46,031 nt of DNA from Saccoglossus kowalevskii (lineage: Eukaryota > Hemichordata > Enteropneusta > Harrimaniidae): positions 1-46,031 of the forward strand of contig NW_003135246.1 in the NCBI RefSeq assembly GCF_000003605.2, written 5' to 3'. This document shows positions 21,257 through 34,650 of the stretch, piece after piece (position 1 is the first letter of the stretch; every line of letters starts with the position of its first letter). The notes under the pieces are model-generated. The model searched no databases. It saw nothing but the letters and a program-made list of their open reading frames with translations, and was not told the origin of the DNA. The position numbers and the translations under genes are program-made.

Positions 21257-22461
21257 TTAGAAGCACATTTCCAATAGAAGTGCATACACTGTATTCACTA
21301 TGAAAAGCACATCTCCAATAGAAGTGCATACATAGTATTCACTCTATTAGAAGCACATCCCCAATAGAAGTGCATACACTGTATTCACTCTGTTAAAGCA
21401 CATCTCCAATAGTAGTGTATACACTGTATTCACTCTATTAGAAGCACATTCCCAATAGAAGTGCATACACTGTATTCACTATGAAAAGCACATCCCAATA
21501 GAAGTGCATACAGTGTATTCACTCTATTAGAAGCACATTTCCAATAGAAGTACCTACACTGTATTCACTATGAAAAGCATATTTCCAATAGAAATGCATA
21601 CACTGTATTCACTCTATTAGCAGCACATCTCAAATAGAAGTGCATACACTGTATTCACTCTATTAGCAGCACATCTCGAATAGAAGTACATACACTGTAT
21701 TCACTATGAAAAGCACATCTCGAATAGAAGTACATACACTGTATTCACTATGAAAAGCACATCCCCAATAGAAGTGCATACACTGTATTCACTCTATTAG
21801 AAGTACATCCCCAATAGAAGTGCATACACTGTATTCACTTTATTAAAGCACATCTCCAATAGTAGTGTATACACTGTATTCACTCTATTAGAAGCACATT
21901 CCCAATAGAAGTGCATACACTGTATTCACTATGAAAAGCACATCCCCAATAGAAGTGCATACAGTGTATTCACTCTATTAGAAGCACATTTCCAATAGAA
22001 GTACCTACACTGTATTCACTATGAAAAGCACATTTCCAATAGAAATGCATACACTGTATTCACTCTATTAGCAGCACATCTCAAATAGAAGTACATACAC
22101 TGTATTCACTATGAAAAGCACATCTCGAATAGAAGTACATACACTGTATTCACTATGAAAAGCACATCCCCAATAGAAGTGCATACACTGTATTCACTCT
22201 ATTAGAAGTACATCCCCAATAGAAGTGCATACACTGTATTCACTTTATTAAAGCACATCTCCAATAGTAGTGCATACACTGTATTCACTCTATTAGAAGC
22301 ACATTCCCAATAGAAGTGCATACACTGTATTCACTATGAAAAGCACATCCCCAATACAGTGTATTCACTCTATTAGAAGCACATTTCCAATAGAAGTACC
22401 TACACTGTATTCACTATGAAAAGCACATTTCCAATAGAAATGCATACACTGTATTCACTCT
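21257..22461. repeat. Family B island 5, with an inter-unit hybrid monomer
   Basis: B monomers begin without the usual ATTCAATATA lead-in. From 21386 the normal B order runs to the CACTTTATTAAAGC monomer at about 21837. That monomer continues not with GTGCATAC but with GTGTATACAC, the tail of the CACTCTGTTAAAGC monomer. The order then resumes at the second monomer of a new unit. The hybrid therefore skips three monomers (46, 44 and 46 bp plus part-lengths). The island closes with the standard CCCCAATACAGTG (22349) and CGATGAAAGC (22506) series. Confidence 0.88.
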
Positions 22462-22911
22462 ATTAGCAGCACATCTCGAATAGAAGTGCATACACTGTAT
22501 TCACTCGATGAAAGCACATCTCAAATAGAAGTACATACACTGTATTCACTCTATTAAAAACACATCCCAATATAAGTGCATACACTGCATTCACTCCATT
22601 AAAGCACATCTCGAATATAAGTGCATATACTGCATTCACTCTATTAAAGCACATCCCCAATATAAGTGCATACACTGTATTCACTATGAAAAGCACATCT
22701 CCAATATAAGTGCATACACTGTATTCACTCCATTAAAGCACATCCCAATAAAAGTGCATACACTGTATTCACTCTATTAACGCACATCTCGAATAGAAGT
22801 GCATACGCTGTATTCACTCTATTAAAGCACATCTCGAATAGAAGTGCACACACTGTATTCACACTATTAAAAGCACATCCCAATAGAAGTGCATACACTG
22901 CATTCACTCTA

Positions 22912-23211
22912 TTAAAGCACACCTTGAATAGAAGTGCACACACTGTATTCACTATTAAAAGCACATCCCAATATAAGTGCATACACTGTATTCACTCTAT
23001 TAAAGCACATCTCCAAAATAAGTGCATACACTGCATTCACTCTATTAAAGCACATCTTGAATAGAAGTGCATACACTGTATTCACTCCATTAAAGCACAT
23101 CTCGAATAGAAGTACACACACTGTATTCACTCTATTAAAAACACATCCCAATATAAGTGCATACACTGTATTCACTCTATTAAAGCACATCTCGAATAGA
23201 AGTGCACACAC
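22912..23211. repeat. Block D core, copy 4
   Basis: Same order as the other D cores (spacing 21249 from copy 1). It shares a derived substitution, CTCCAAAATAAG (near 23011), with copy 6 at 41657-41956 only; the other four copies read CTCCAATATAAG. This groups copies 4 and 6 as sisters although they are 18.7 kb apart. Downstream TTGACTATG near 23339 replaces TTGATTATG. Confidence 0.83.
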
Positions 23212-24130
23212 TTAAAAGCACATCCCAATATAAGTGCATACACTGCATTCACTCTATTAAAGCACATCTCGAACAGAAGTGCACACACTGTATTCACTCT
23301 ATTAAAAGCACATCCCAATATAAGTGCATACACTATATTGACTATGAAAAGCACATCTCCAATAGAAGTGCATACACTGTATTCACTCTATTAAAGCACA
23401 TCTCGAATAGAAGTGCACACACTGTATTCACTGTATTAAAAGCACATCTCCAATAGATTTGCATACACTGTATTCACTCTATTAAAGCACATCTCGAACA
23501 GAAGTGCACACACTGTATTCACTGTATTAAAAGCACATCCCAATATAAGTGCATACACTGTATTGATTATGAAAAGCACATCTCCAATAGAAGTGCATAC
23601 ACTGTATTCACTCTATTAAAGCACATCTCGAATAGAAGTGCACACACTGTATTCACTGTATTAAAAGCACATCTCCAATAGAAATGCATACACTGTATTC
23701 ACTCTATTAAATCACATCTCGAATAGAAGTGCACACACTGTATTCACTGTATTAAAAGCACATCCCAATATAAGTGCATACACTGTATTCACTCTATTGA
23801 AGCACATCTCGAATAGAAGTGCACTGTATTCACTATGAAAAGCACATCTCCAATATAAGTACATACACTGTATTCACTCTATTAAAACACATCTCGAATA
23901 GAAGTGCATACACTGTATTCACTCTATTAAAGCACATCTCGAATAGAAGTGTATACACTGTATTAACTCTATTAAAGCACATCCCAATATAAGTGCACAC
24001 ACTGTATTCACTCCATTAAAGCACATCCCAATATACTGTATTCACTCCATTAAAGCACATCTCGAATATAAGTGCATACACTGTATTCACTCCATTAAAG
24101 CACATCTCGAATATAAGTGCATACACTGTA

Positions 24131-25413
24131 TTCACTCTTTGAAAGCACATCCCAATATAAGTGCATACATTGTATTCACTTTATTGAAAGCACATTCCAA
24201 TATAAGTGCATACACTGTATTAACTCTATTAAAGCACATCCCATTATAAGTGCATACACTGTATTCACTCTATTGAAAGCACATCTCCAATATAAGTGCA
24301 TACACTGCATTCACTCTATTAAAGCACATCTCGAATATAAGTGCATACACTGTATTAACTATGAAAAGCACATCTCGAATATAAGTGCATACACTGTATT
24401 CACTCTATTAAAGCACATCTCGAATAGAAGTGCACACACTATATTCACTCTATTAAAGCACATCTCGAATAGAAGTGCACACACTATATTCACTCTATTA
24501 AAAGCACATTCCCCAATATAAGTGCATACACTGTATTGATTATGAAAAGCACATCTCCAATATAAGTGCATACACTGTATTCACTCTATTAAAACACATA
24601 TCCAATATAAGTGCATACACTGTATTCACTCTATTAAAGCACATCTCGAATAGAAGTGCATACACTGTATTCACTCTATTAAAGCACATCCCAATATAAG
24701 TGCACACACTGTATTCACTCCATTAAAGCACATCCCAATAAACTGTATTCACTCCATTAAAGCACATCTCGAATATAAGTGCATACACTGTATTCACTCC
24801 ATTAAAGCACATCTCGAATATAAGTGCATATACTGCATTCTTGAATAGAAGTGCACACACTGTATTCACTCTATTAAAAGCACATCCTAATATAAGTGCA
24901 TACACTGTATTCACTCTATTAAAGCACATCTCGAATAGAAGTGCACACACTGTATTCACTATTAAAAGCACATCCCAATATAAGTGCATACACTGTATTC
25001 ACTCTATTAAAGCACATCTCCAATATAAGTGCATACACAGCATTCACTCTATTAAAGCACATCTTCAATAGAAGTGCATACACTGTATTCACTCCATTAA
25101 AGCACATCTCGAATAGAAGTGCACACACTGTATTCACTCTATTAAAAACACATCCCAATATAAGTGCATACACTGCATTCACTCTATTAAAGCACATCTC
25201 GAACAGAAGTGCACACACTGTATTCACTCTATTAAAAGCACATCCCAATATAAGTGCATACACTGTATTGATTATGAAAAGCACATCTCCAATAGAAGTG
25301 CATACACTGTATTCACTCTATTAAAGCACATCTCGAATAGAAGTGCACACACTGTATTCACTGTATTAAAAGCACATCTCCAATAGAAATGCATACACTG
25401 TATTCACTCTATT
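24131..25413. repeat. Block shared with 9936-11140 and 3644-4543
   Basis: 24241-25140 matches 3644-4543 at spacing 20597. The wider interval matches 9936-11140 at spacings 14195 then 14273, since the 10-kb copy lacks 78 bp. From 24735 it also matches the start of the window. It therefore holds the most complete version of the sequence around the clipped GCATTCTTGAATAG monomer (near 24835). Confidence 0.84.
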
Positions 25414-26126
25414 AAAGCACATCTCGAATAGAAGTGCACACACTGTATTCACTCTATTAAAAGCACATCCTAATATAAGTGCATACACTGTATTCACTCT
25501 ATTAAAGCACATCTTGAATAGAAGTCCATACACTGTATTTACTCTATTAAAGCACATCTCGAATAGAAGTGCACACACTGTATTCACTATTAAAAGCACA
25601 TCCCAATATAGGTGCATACACTGTATTCACTCTATTAAAGCACATCTCCAATATAAGTGCATACACTGCATTCACTCTATTAAAGCACATCATGAATAGA
25701 AGTGCATACACTGTATTCACTCCATTAAAGCACATCTCGAATAGAAGTGCACACACTGTATTCACTCTATTAAAAACACATCCCAATATAAGTGCATACA
25801 CTGCATTCACTCTATTAAAGCACATCTCGAACAGAAGTGCACACACTGTATTCACTCTATTAAAAGCACATCCCAATATAAGTGCATACACTGTATTGAT
25901 TATGAAAAGCACATCTCCAATAGAAGTGCATACACTGTATTCACTCTATTAAAGCACATCTCGAATAGAAGTGCACACACTGTATTCACTGTATTAAAAG
26001 CACATCTCCAATAGAAATGCATACACTGTATTCACTCTATTAAAGCACATCTCGAATAGAAGTGCACACACTGTATTCACTGTATTAAAAGCACATCCCA
26101 ATATAAGTGCATACACTGCATTCACT
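24735..26126. repeat. 1.39-kb near-identical copy of positions 1-1392
   Basis: Spacing is exactly 24734 throughout, with no indel. Reading both copies side by side I counted five substitutions, at window positions 332 (G/C), 692 (C/G), 877 (A/G), 963 (A/T) and 1060 (A/G). That is about 99.6% identity, far higher than between adjacent monomers. It includes a full 14-monomer A unit (24957-25584) and an 11-monomer partial unit (25585-26077). The match ends at 1393/26127, where CACTCCATT meets CACTCTATT. It probably continues left of the window start, because 24241-24734 has its own copy at 3644. Confidence 0.9.
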
Positions 26127-27451
26127 CTATTAAAGCTCATCTCGAACAGAAGTGCACACACTGTATTCACTCTATTAAAATCACATCTCGATATAAGTGC
26201 ATACACTGTATTGATTATGAAAAGCACATCTCCAATAGAAGTGCATACACTGTATTCACTCTATTAAAGCACATCTCGAATAGAAGTGCACACACTGTAT
26301 TCACTGTATTAAAAGCACATCTCCAATAGAAATGCATACACTGTATTCACACTATTAAATCACATCTCGAATAGAAGTGCACACACTGTATTCACTGTAT
26401 TAAAAGCACATCCCAATATAAGTGCATACACTGTATTCACTCTATTGAAGCACATCTCGAATAGAAGTGCACTGTATTCACTATGAAAAGCACATCTCCA
26501 ATATAAGTACACACACTGTATTCACTCTATTAAAACACATCTCGAATAGAAGTGCATACACTGTATTCACTCTATTAAAGCACATCTCGAATAGAAGTGC
26601 ATACACTGTATTCACTCTATTAAAGCACATCCCAATATAAGTGCACACACTGTATTCACTCCATTAAAGCACATCCCAATATACTGTATTCAATCCATTA
26701 AAGCACATCTCGAATATAAGTGCATACACTGTATTCACTCCATTAAAGCACATCTCGAATATAAGTGCATACACTGTATTCACTCTATTAAAGCACATCC
26801 CCAATATAAGTGCATACACTGTATTCACTATGAAAAGCACATCTCGAATAGAAGTGCATACACTGTATTCACTCTATTAAAGCACCTCTCGAATAGAAGT
26901 GCATACACTGTATTCACTCTATTAAAGCAAATACCAATACAAGACCATACACTGTATTCACTCTATTGAAGCACATACGAATAGAAGTGCATAGACTGTA
27001 TCCACTCTATTAAAGCACATCTCGAATAGAAGTGCATACACTGTTTTCACTCTATTAAAAGCACATCCCAATATAAGTGCATACATTGTATTCACTCTAT
27101 TGAAAGCACATCCCAATATAAGTGCATACATTGTATTCACTTTATTGAAAGCACATCGCAATATAAGTGCATACACTGTATTAACTCTATTAAAGCACAT
27201 CCCATTATAAGTGCATACACTGTATTCACTCTATTGAAAGCACATCTCCAATATAAGTGCATACACTGCATTCACTCTATTAAAGCACATCTCGAATATA
27301 AGTGCATACACTGTATTAACTATGAAAAGCACATCTCGAATATAAGTGCATACACTGTATTCACTCTATTAAAGCACATCTCCAATATAAGTGCATACAC
27401 TGTATTCACTCTGTTAAAGCACATCTCGAATAGAAGTGCACACACTGTTTT
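25585..27451. repeat. Long duplication, copy 2 (partner 10684-12550)
   Basis: The downstream member of the 14901-spaced pair. It includes A higher-order monomers, the AAAATCACATCTCGATATAAG-type monomer near 26180 (partner reads AAAATCACATCCCGATATAAG), the shortened GTGCACTGTATTC monomer near 26469 and the C core at 26926-27213. CACACTATTAAATCAC near 26348 and GTATCCACTC near 27000 (GTATCCGCTC elsewhere) are private changes; the second removes a CpG. Confidence 0.84.
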
Positions 27452-28255
27452 CACTCTATTAAAAGCACATCCCAATATAAGTGCATACATTGTATTTACT
27501 CTATTGAAAGCACATCTCCAATATAAGTGCATACACTGCATACACTCTATTAAAGCACATCTTGAATAGAAGTGCATACACTGTATTCACTCTATCAAAG
27601 CACATCTCGAATAGAAGTGCACACACTGTATTCACTCTATTAAAAGCACACCCCCAATATAAGTGCATACACTGTATTAACTATTAAAATCACATCTCGA
27701 ATATAAGTGCATACACTGTATTCACTCTATTAAAGCACATCTCAAATATAAGTGCATACACTGTATTAACTATGAAAAGCACATCTCGAATATAAATGCA
27801 TACACTGTATTCACTCTATTAAAACACATCCCAATATAAGTGCATACACTGTATTCACTCTATTAAAGCACATCTCGAATAGAAGTGCACACACTTAAAA
27901 GCACATCCCAATATAAGTACATACACTGCATTCACTCTATGAAAGCACATCTCGAACAGAAGTGCACACACTGTATTCACTCTATTAAAGCACATCTCGA
28001 ATAGAAGTGCACACACTGTATTCACTGTATTAAAAGCACATCTCCAATAGAAATGCATACACTGTATTCACTCTATTAAAGCACATCTCGAATTGAAGTG
28101 CACACACTGTATTCACTGTATTAAAAGCACATCCCAATATAAGTGCATACACTGCATTCACTCTATTAAAGCTCATCTCGAACAGAAGTGTACACACTGT
28201 ATTCACTCTATTAAAAGCACATCCCAATAGAAGTGCATACACTGCATTCACTCTA

Positions 28256-29400
28256 TTAAAGCACACCTTGAATAGAAGTGCACACACTGTATTCACTATT
28301 AAAAGCACATCCCAATATAAGTGCATACACTGTATTCACTCTATTAAAGCACATCTCCAATATAAGTGCATACACTGCATTCACTCTATTAAAGCACATC
28401 TTGAATAGAAGTGCATACACTGTATTCACTCCATTAAAGCACATCTCGAATAGAAGTACACACACTGTATTCACTCTATTAAAAACACATCCCAATATAA
28501 GTGCATACACTGTATTCACTCTATTAAAGCACATCTCGAATAGAAGTGCACACACTTAAAAGCACATCCCAATATAAGTGCATACACTGCATTCACTCTA
28601 TTAAAGCACATCTCGAACAGAAGTGCACACACTGTATTCACTCTATTAAAAGCACATCCCAATATAAGTGCATACACTATATTGATTATGAAAAGCACAT
28701 CTCCAATAGAAGTGCACACACTGTATTCACTGTATTAAAAGCACATCTCCAATAGAAATGCATACACTGTATTCACTCTATTAAAGCACATCTCGAATTG
28801 AAGTGCACACTCTGTATTCACTGTATTAAAAGCACATCCCAATATAAGTGCATACACTGCATTCACTCTATTAAAGCTCATCTCGAACAGAAGTGCACAC
28901 ACTGTATTCACTCTATTAAAAGCACATTCCCCAATATATATGCAAACACTGTATTGATTATGAAAAGCACATCTCCAATAGAAGTGCATACACTGTATTC
29001 ACTCTATTAAAGCACATCTCGAATAGAAGTGCACACACTGTATTCACTGTATTAAAAGCACATCCCAATATAAGTGCATACACTGTATTCACTCTATTGA
29101 AGCACATCTCGAATAGAAGTGCAGTGTTAACTATGAAAAGCACATCTCCAATATAAGTACATACACTGTATTCACTCTATTAAAGCACATCCCAATATAA
29201 GTGCACACACTGTATTCACTCCATTAAAGCACATCCCAATATACTGTATTCACTCTATTAAAACACATCTCCAATATAAGTGCATACACTGTATTCACTC
29301 TATTAAAGCACATCTCGAATAGAAGTGCATACACTCTATTAAAGCACATCCCAATATAAGTGCACACACTGTATTCACTCCATTAAAGCACATCCCAATA
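28256..29400. repeat. Block D core copy 5 with its downstream continuation
   Basis: The core 28256-28555 matches 1663-1962 (spacing 26593). The continuation through CTCGAATTGAAG, ATATATATGCAAACAC (near 28931), GCAGTGTTAAC (near 29121) and GCATACACTCTATT (near 29328) matches 8812-9480 at spacing 19923 and 16337-17000 at spacing 12398. The CACACACTTAAAAGC marker occurs near 28552, and again at about 27892 from the neighbouring 17650-type block. Confidence 0.84.
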
Positions 29401-30610
29401 TACTGTATTCACTCCATTAAAGCACATCTCGAATATAAGTGCATACACTGTATTCACTCCATTAAAGCACATCCCAATATAAGTGCATACACTGTATTCA
29501 CTCCATTAAAGCACATCTCGAATATAAGTGCATACACTGTATTCACTCCATTAAAGCACATCTCGAATATAAGTGCATACACTGTATTCACTCTATTAAA
29601 GCACATCCCCAATATAAGTGCATACACTGTATTCACTATGAAAAGCACATCTCGAATAGAAGTGCATACACTGTATTCACTCTATTAAAGCACCTCTCGA
29701 ATAGAAGTGCATACACTGTATTCACTCTATTAAAGCAAATACCAATACAAGACCATACACTGTATTCACTCTATTGAAGCAAATACGAATATAAGTCCAT
29801 AGACTGTATCCGCTCTATTGACGCACATCCCAATAGAAGTGCATAGACTGTTTTCACTCTATTAAAGCACATCTCGAATAAAAGTGCATACACTGTTTTC
29901 ACTCTATTGAAAGCACATCCCAATATAAGTGCATACATTGTATTCACTTTATTGAAAGCACATCCCAATATAAGTGCATACACTGTATTAACTCTATTAA
30001 AGCACATCCCATTATAAGTGCATACACTGTATTCACTCTATTGAAAGCACATCTCCAATATAAAGTGCATACACTGCATTCACTCTATTAAAGCACATCT
30101 CGAATATAAGTGCATACACTGTATTAACTATGAAAAGCACATCTCGAATATAAGTGCATACTGTATTCACTCTATTAAAGCACATCTCCAATATAAGTGC
30201 ATACACTGTATTCACTCTATTAAAGCACATCTCGAATAGAAGTGCACACACTATATTCACTCTATTAAAAGCACATTCCCCAATATAAGTGCATACACTG
30301 TATTGATTATGAAAAGCACATCTCCAATATAATTGCATACACTGTATTCACTCTATTAAAACACATATCCAATATAAGTGCATACACTGTATTCACTCTA
30401 TTAAAGCACATCTCGAATAGAAGTGCATACACTGTATTCACTCTATTAAAGCACATCCCAATATAAGTGCACACACTGTATTCACTCCATTAAAGCACAT
30501 CCCAATATACTGTATTCACTCTATTAAAGCACATCTCGAATATAAGTGCATACACTGTATTCACTCTATTAAAGCACATATTCAATATAAGTGCATACAC
30601 TGCATTCACT

Positions 30611-31548
30611 CTATTAGAAGCACATCTCCAATATAAGTGCATACACTGTATTCACTCTATTAAAGCACATCTCCAATAGTAGTGCACACACTGCATTCAC
30701 TCTATTAGAAGCACATTTCCAATAGAAGTGCATACACTGTATTCACTATGAAAAGCACATCTCCAATAGAAGTGCATACACTGTATTCACTATGAAAAGC
30801 TCATCTCCAATAGTAGTGCATACACTGTATTCACTCTATTAGAAGCACATTTCCAATAGAAGTGCATACACTGTATTCACTATGAAAAGCACATCTCCAA
30901 TAGTAGTGTATACACTGTATTCACTCTATTAGAAGCACATTCCCAATAGAAGTGCATACACTGTATTCACTATGAAAAGCACATCCCCAATAGAAGTGCA
31001 TACAGTGTATTCACTCTATTAGAAGCACATTTCCAATAGAAGTACCTACACTGTATTCACTATGAAAAGCACATTTCCAATAGAAATGCATACACTGTAT
31101 TCACTCTATTAGCAGCACATCTCAAATAGAAGTGCATACACTGTATTCACTCTATTAGCAACACATCTCGAATAGAAGTACATACACTGTATTCACTATG
31201 AAAAGCACATCTCGAATAGAAGTACATACACTGTATTCACTATGAAAAGCACATCCCCAATAGAAGTGCATACACTGTATTCACTCTATTAGAAGTACAT
31301 CCCCAATAGAAGTGCATACACTGTATTCACTTTATTAAAGCACATCTCCAATAGTAGTGCATACACTGTATTCACTCTATTAGAAGCACATTCCCAATAG
31401 AAGTGCATACACTGTATTCACTATGAAAAGCACATCCCCAATACAGTGTATTCACTCTATTAGAAGCACATTTCCAATAGAAGTACCTACACTGTATTCA
31501 CTATGAAAAGCACATTTCCAATAGAAATGCATACACTGTATTCACTCT
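30611..31548. repeat. Family B island 6
   Basis: Standard entry (ATTCAATATA at 30590, CTATGAAAAGCTCATC near 30790) and standard exit (CCCCAATACAGTG at 31436, CGATGAAAGC at 31593). The interior is short. Near 30888 a hybrid monomer begins CTATGAAAAGCACATC and ends AGTAGTGTATACAC, skipping from the 44-bp monomer straight to the tail of CACTCTGTTAAAGC. TAGCAACACATC near 31157 is a private change. After the exit, from about 31681, it diverges from the other exit copies. Confidence 0.87.
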
Positions 31549-32661
31549 ATTAGCAGCACATCTCGAATAGAAGTGCATACACTGTATTCACTCGATGAAA
31601 GCACATCTCAAATAGAAGTACATACACTGTATTCACTCTATTAAAAACACATCCCAATATAAGTGCATACACTGCATTCACTCTATTAAAGCACATCTCG
31701 AATAGAAGTGCACACACTGTATTCACTCTATTAAAAGCACATCCCAATATAAGTGCATACACTGTATTGATTATGAAAAGCACATCTCCAATAGAAGTGC
31801 ATACACTGTATTAACTATTAAAGCACATCTCGAATAGAAGTGCACACACTGTATTCACTCTATTAAAAGCACATCCCAATATAAGTGCATACACTGTATT
31901 GATTATGAAAAGCACATCTCGAATAGAAGTGCACACACTGTATTCACTGTATTAAAAGCACATCTCCAATAGAAATGCATACTGTATTCACTCTATTAAA
32001 GCACATCTCGAATAGAAGTGCACACACTGTATTCACTCTATTAAAAGCACATCCTAATATAAGTGCATACACTGTATTCACTCTATTAAAGCACATCTTG
32101 AATAGAAGTCCATACACTGTATTCACTCTATTAAAGCACATCTTGAATAGAAGTCCATACACTGTATTCACTCTATTAAAGCACATCTCGAATAGAAGTG
32201 CACACACTGTATTCACTCTATTAAAAACACATCCCAATATAAGTGCATACACTGTATTCACTCTATTAAAGCACATCTCGAATAGAAGTGCACACACTGT
32301 ATTCACTATTAAAGCACATCTCGAATAGAAGTGCACACACTGTATTCACTCTATTAAAAGCACATCCCAATATAAGTGCATACACTGTATTGATTATGAA
32401 AAGCACATCTCGAATAGAAGTGCACACACTGTATTCACTGTATTAAAAGCACATCTCCAATAGAAATGCATACACTGTATTCACTCTATTAAAGCACATC
32501 TCGAATAGAAGTGCACACACTGTATTCACTCTATTAAAAGCACATCCTAATATAAGTGCATACACTGTATTCACTCTATTAAAGCACATCTTGAATAGAA
32601 GTCCATACACTGTATTTACTCTATTAAAGCACATCTCGAATAGAAGTGCACACACTGTAAT

Positions 32662-33154
32662 CACTATTAAAAGCACATCCCAATATAAGTGCATACACTG
32701 TATTCACTCTATTAAAGCACATCTCCAATATAAGTGCATACACTACATTCACTCTATTAAAGCACATCTTGAATAGAAGTGCATACACTGTATTCACTCC
32801 ATTAAAGCACATCTCGAATAGAAGTGCACACACTGTATTCACTCTATTAAAAACACATCCCAATATAAGTGCATACACTGCATTCACTCTATTAAAGCAC
32901 ATCTCGAACAGAAGTGCACACACTGTATTCACTCTATTAAAAGCACATCCCAATATAAGTGCATACACTGTATTGATTATGAAAAGCACATCTCCAATAG
33001 AAGTGCATACACTGTATTCACTCTATTAAAGCACATCTCGAATAGAAGTGCACACACTGTATTCACTGTATTAAAAGCACATCTCCAATAGAAATGCATA
33101 CACTGTATTCACTCTATTAAAGCACATCTCGAATAGAAGTGCACACACTGTATT
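32662..33154. repeat. A-family higher-order repeat, partial unit (493 bp)
   Basis: Matches 851-1343 at spacing 31811, and the match extends upstream to about 32400 (equivalent to 589). It begins with the 43-bp CACTATTAAAAGC monomer, preceded here by CTGTAATCAC (private; CTGTATTCAC elsewhere). CACTACATTCAC near 32743 replaces CACTGCATTCAC. Confidence 0.83.
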
Positions 33155-33174
33155 CACTGTATTAAAAGCACATC

Positions 33175-33200
33175 CCAATATCTCGAACAGAAGTATTCAC
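33175..33200. repeat. Doubly deleted monomer junction
   Basis: CATCCCAATA joins TCTCGAACAGAAG and then TATTCACTC. Compared with the related sequence near 11190-11280, about 36 bp are missing between CCCAATA and TCTCGAACAG and about 11 bp between AGAAG and TATTCAC. I saw this arrangement once only in the window. It sits in the stretch equivalent to the end of the A higher-order unit. Confidence 0.8.
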
Positions 33201-34650
33201 TCTATTAAAATCACATCCCGATATAAGTGCATACACTGTATTGATTATGAAAAGCACATCTCCAATAGAAGTGCATACACTGTATTCACTCTATTAAATC
33301 ACATCTCGAATAGAAGTGCACACACTGTATTCACTGTATTAAAAGCACATCCCAATATAAGTGCATACACTGTATTCACTCTATTGAAGCACATCTCGAA
33401 TAGAAGTGCACTGTATTCACTATGAAAAGCACATCTCCAATATAAGTACATAGACTGTATTCACTCTATTAAAACACATCTCGAATAGAAGTGCATACAC
33501 TGTATTCACTCTATTAAAGCACATCTCGAAGAGAAGTGCATACACTGTATTCACTCTATTAAAGCACATCCCAATATAAGTGCACACACTGTATTCACTC
33601 CATTAAAGCACATCCCAATATACTGTATTCACTCCATTAAAGCACATCTCGAATATAAGTGCATACACTGTATTCACTCCATTAAAGCACATCTCGAATA
33701 TAAGTGCATACACTGTATTCACTCTATTAAAGCACATCCCCAATATAAGTGCATACATTGTATTCACTATGAAAAGCACATCTCGAATAGAAGTGCATAC
33801 ACTGTATTCACTCTATTAAAGCACCTCTCGAATAGAAGTGCATACACTGTATTCACTCTATTAAAGCAAATACCAATACAAGACCATACACTGTATTCAC
33901 TCTATTGAAGCACATCCCAATAGAAGTGCATAGACTGTATCCGCTCTATTAAAGCACATCTCGAATAGAAGTGCATACACTGTTTTCACTCTATTAAAAG
34001 CACATCCCAATATAAGTGCATACATTGTATTCACTTTATTGAAAGCACATCCCAATATAAGTGCATACACTGTATTAACTCTATTAAAGCACATCCCATT
34101 ATAAGTGCATACACTGTATTCACTCTATTAAAGCACATCTCGAATATAAGTGCATACACTGTATTAACTATGAAAAGCACATCTCGAATATAAGTGCATA
34201 CACTGTATTCACTTTATTAAAGCACATATCCAATATAAGTGCATACACTGTATTCACTCTATTAAAGCACATCTCGAATAGAAGTGCACACACTATATTC
34301 ACTCTATTAAAAGCACATTCCCAATATAAGTGCATACACTGTATTGATTATGAAAAGCACATCTCCAATATAAGTGCATACACTGTATTCACTCTATTAA
34401 AACACATATCCAATATAAGTGCATACACTGTATTCACTCTATTAAAGCACATCTCGAATAGAAGTGCATACACTGTATTCACTCTATTAAAGCACATCCC
34501 AATATAAGTGCACACACTGTATTCACTCCATTAAAGCACATCCCAATATACTGTATTCACTCTATTAAAGCACATCTCGAATATAAGTGCATACACTGTA
34601 TTCACTCTATTAAAGCACATATTCAATATAAGTGCATACACTGTATTCAC

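Larger units (their letters stand above)
22462..30610. repeat. Family A segment 6 (longest A stretch)
   Basis: About 8.1 kb of A monomers built almost entirely from blocks seen elsewhere: exit series (22463-22696, spacing 7221 from 15242); block D copy 4; a block shared with 9936-11140; A higher-order units (24957-26077); the 14901-spaced duplication (25585-27451); the 17650-18440 partner (27416-28206); block D copy 5 and its continuation (28256-29400); a variant C core (29735-30015); and a lead-out to ATTCAATATA at 30590. Private variants include AGATTTGCATAC near 23456 and an extra A in AATATAAAGTGC near 30059. No gene is supported. Confidence 0.9.
31549..34650. repeat. Family A segment 7
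   Basis: After the CGATGAAAGC exit there is a locally rearranged stretch: two GATTATGAAAAGC monomers followed by CATCTCGAATAG (31911 and 32392), a two-base loss giving GCATACTGTATTC near 31977, and two adjacent identical CATCTTGAATAG/AGTCCATAC monomers (32079-32123 and 32124-32168). An A higher-order unit copy is at 32662-33154. A doubly deleted monomer is near 33175-33200. Then come a shortened C core near 33865-34110 with only one CATTGTATTCAC monomer, and a lead-out to ATTCAATATA (34621). Confidence 0.87.
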
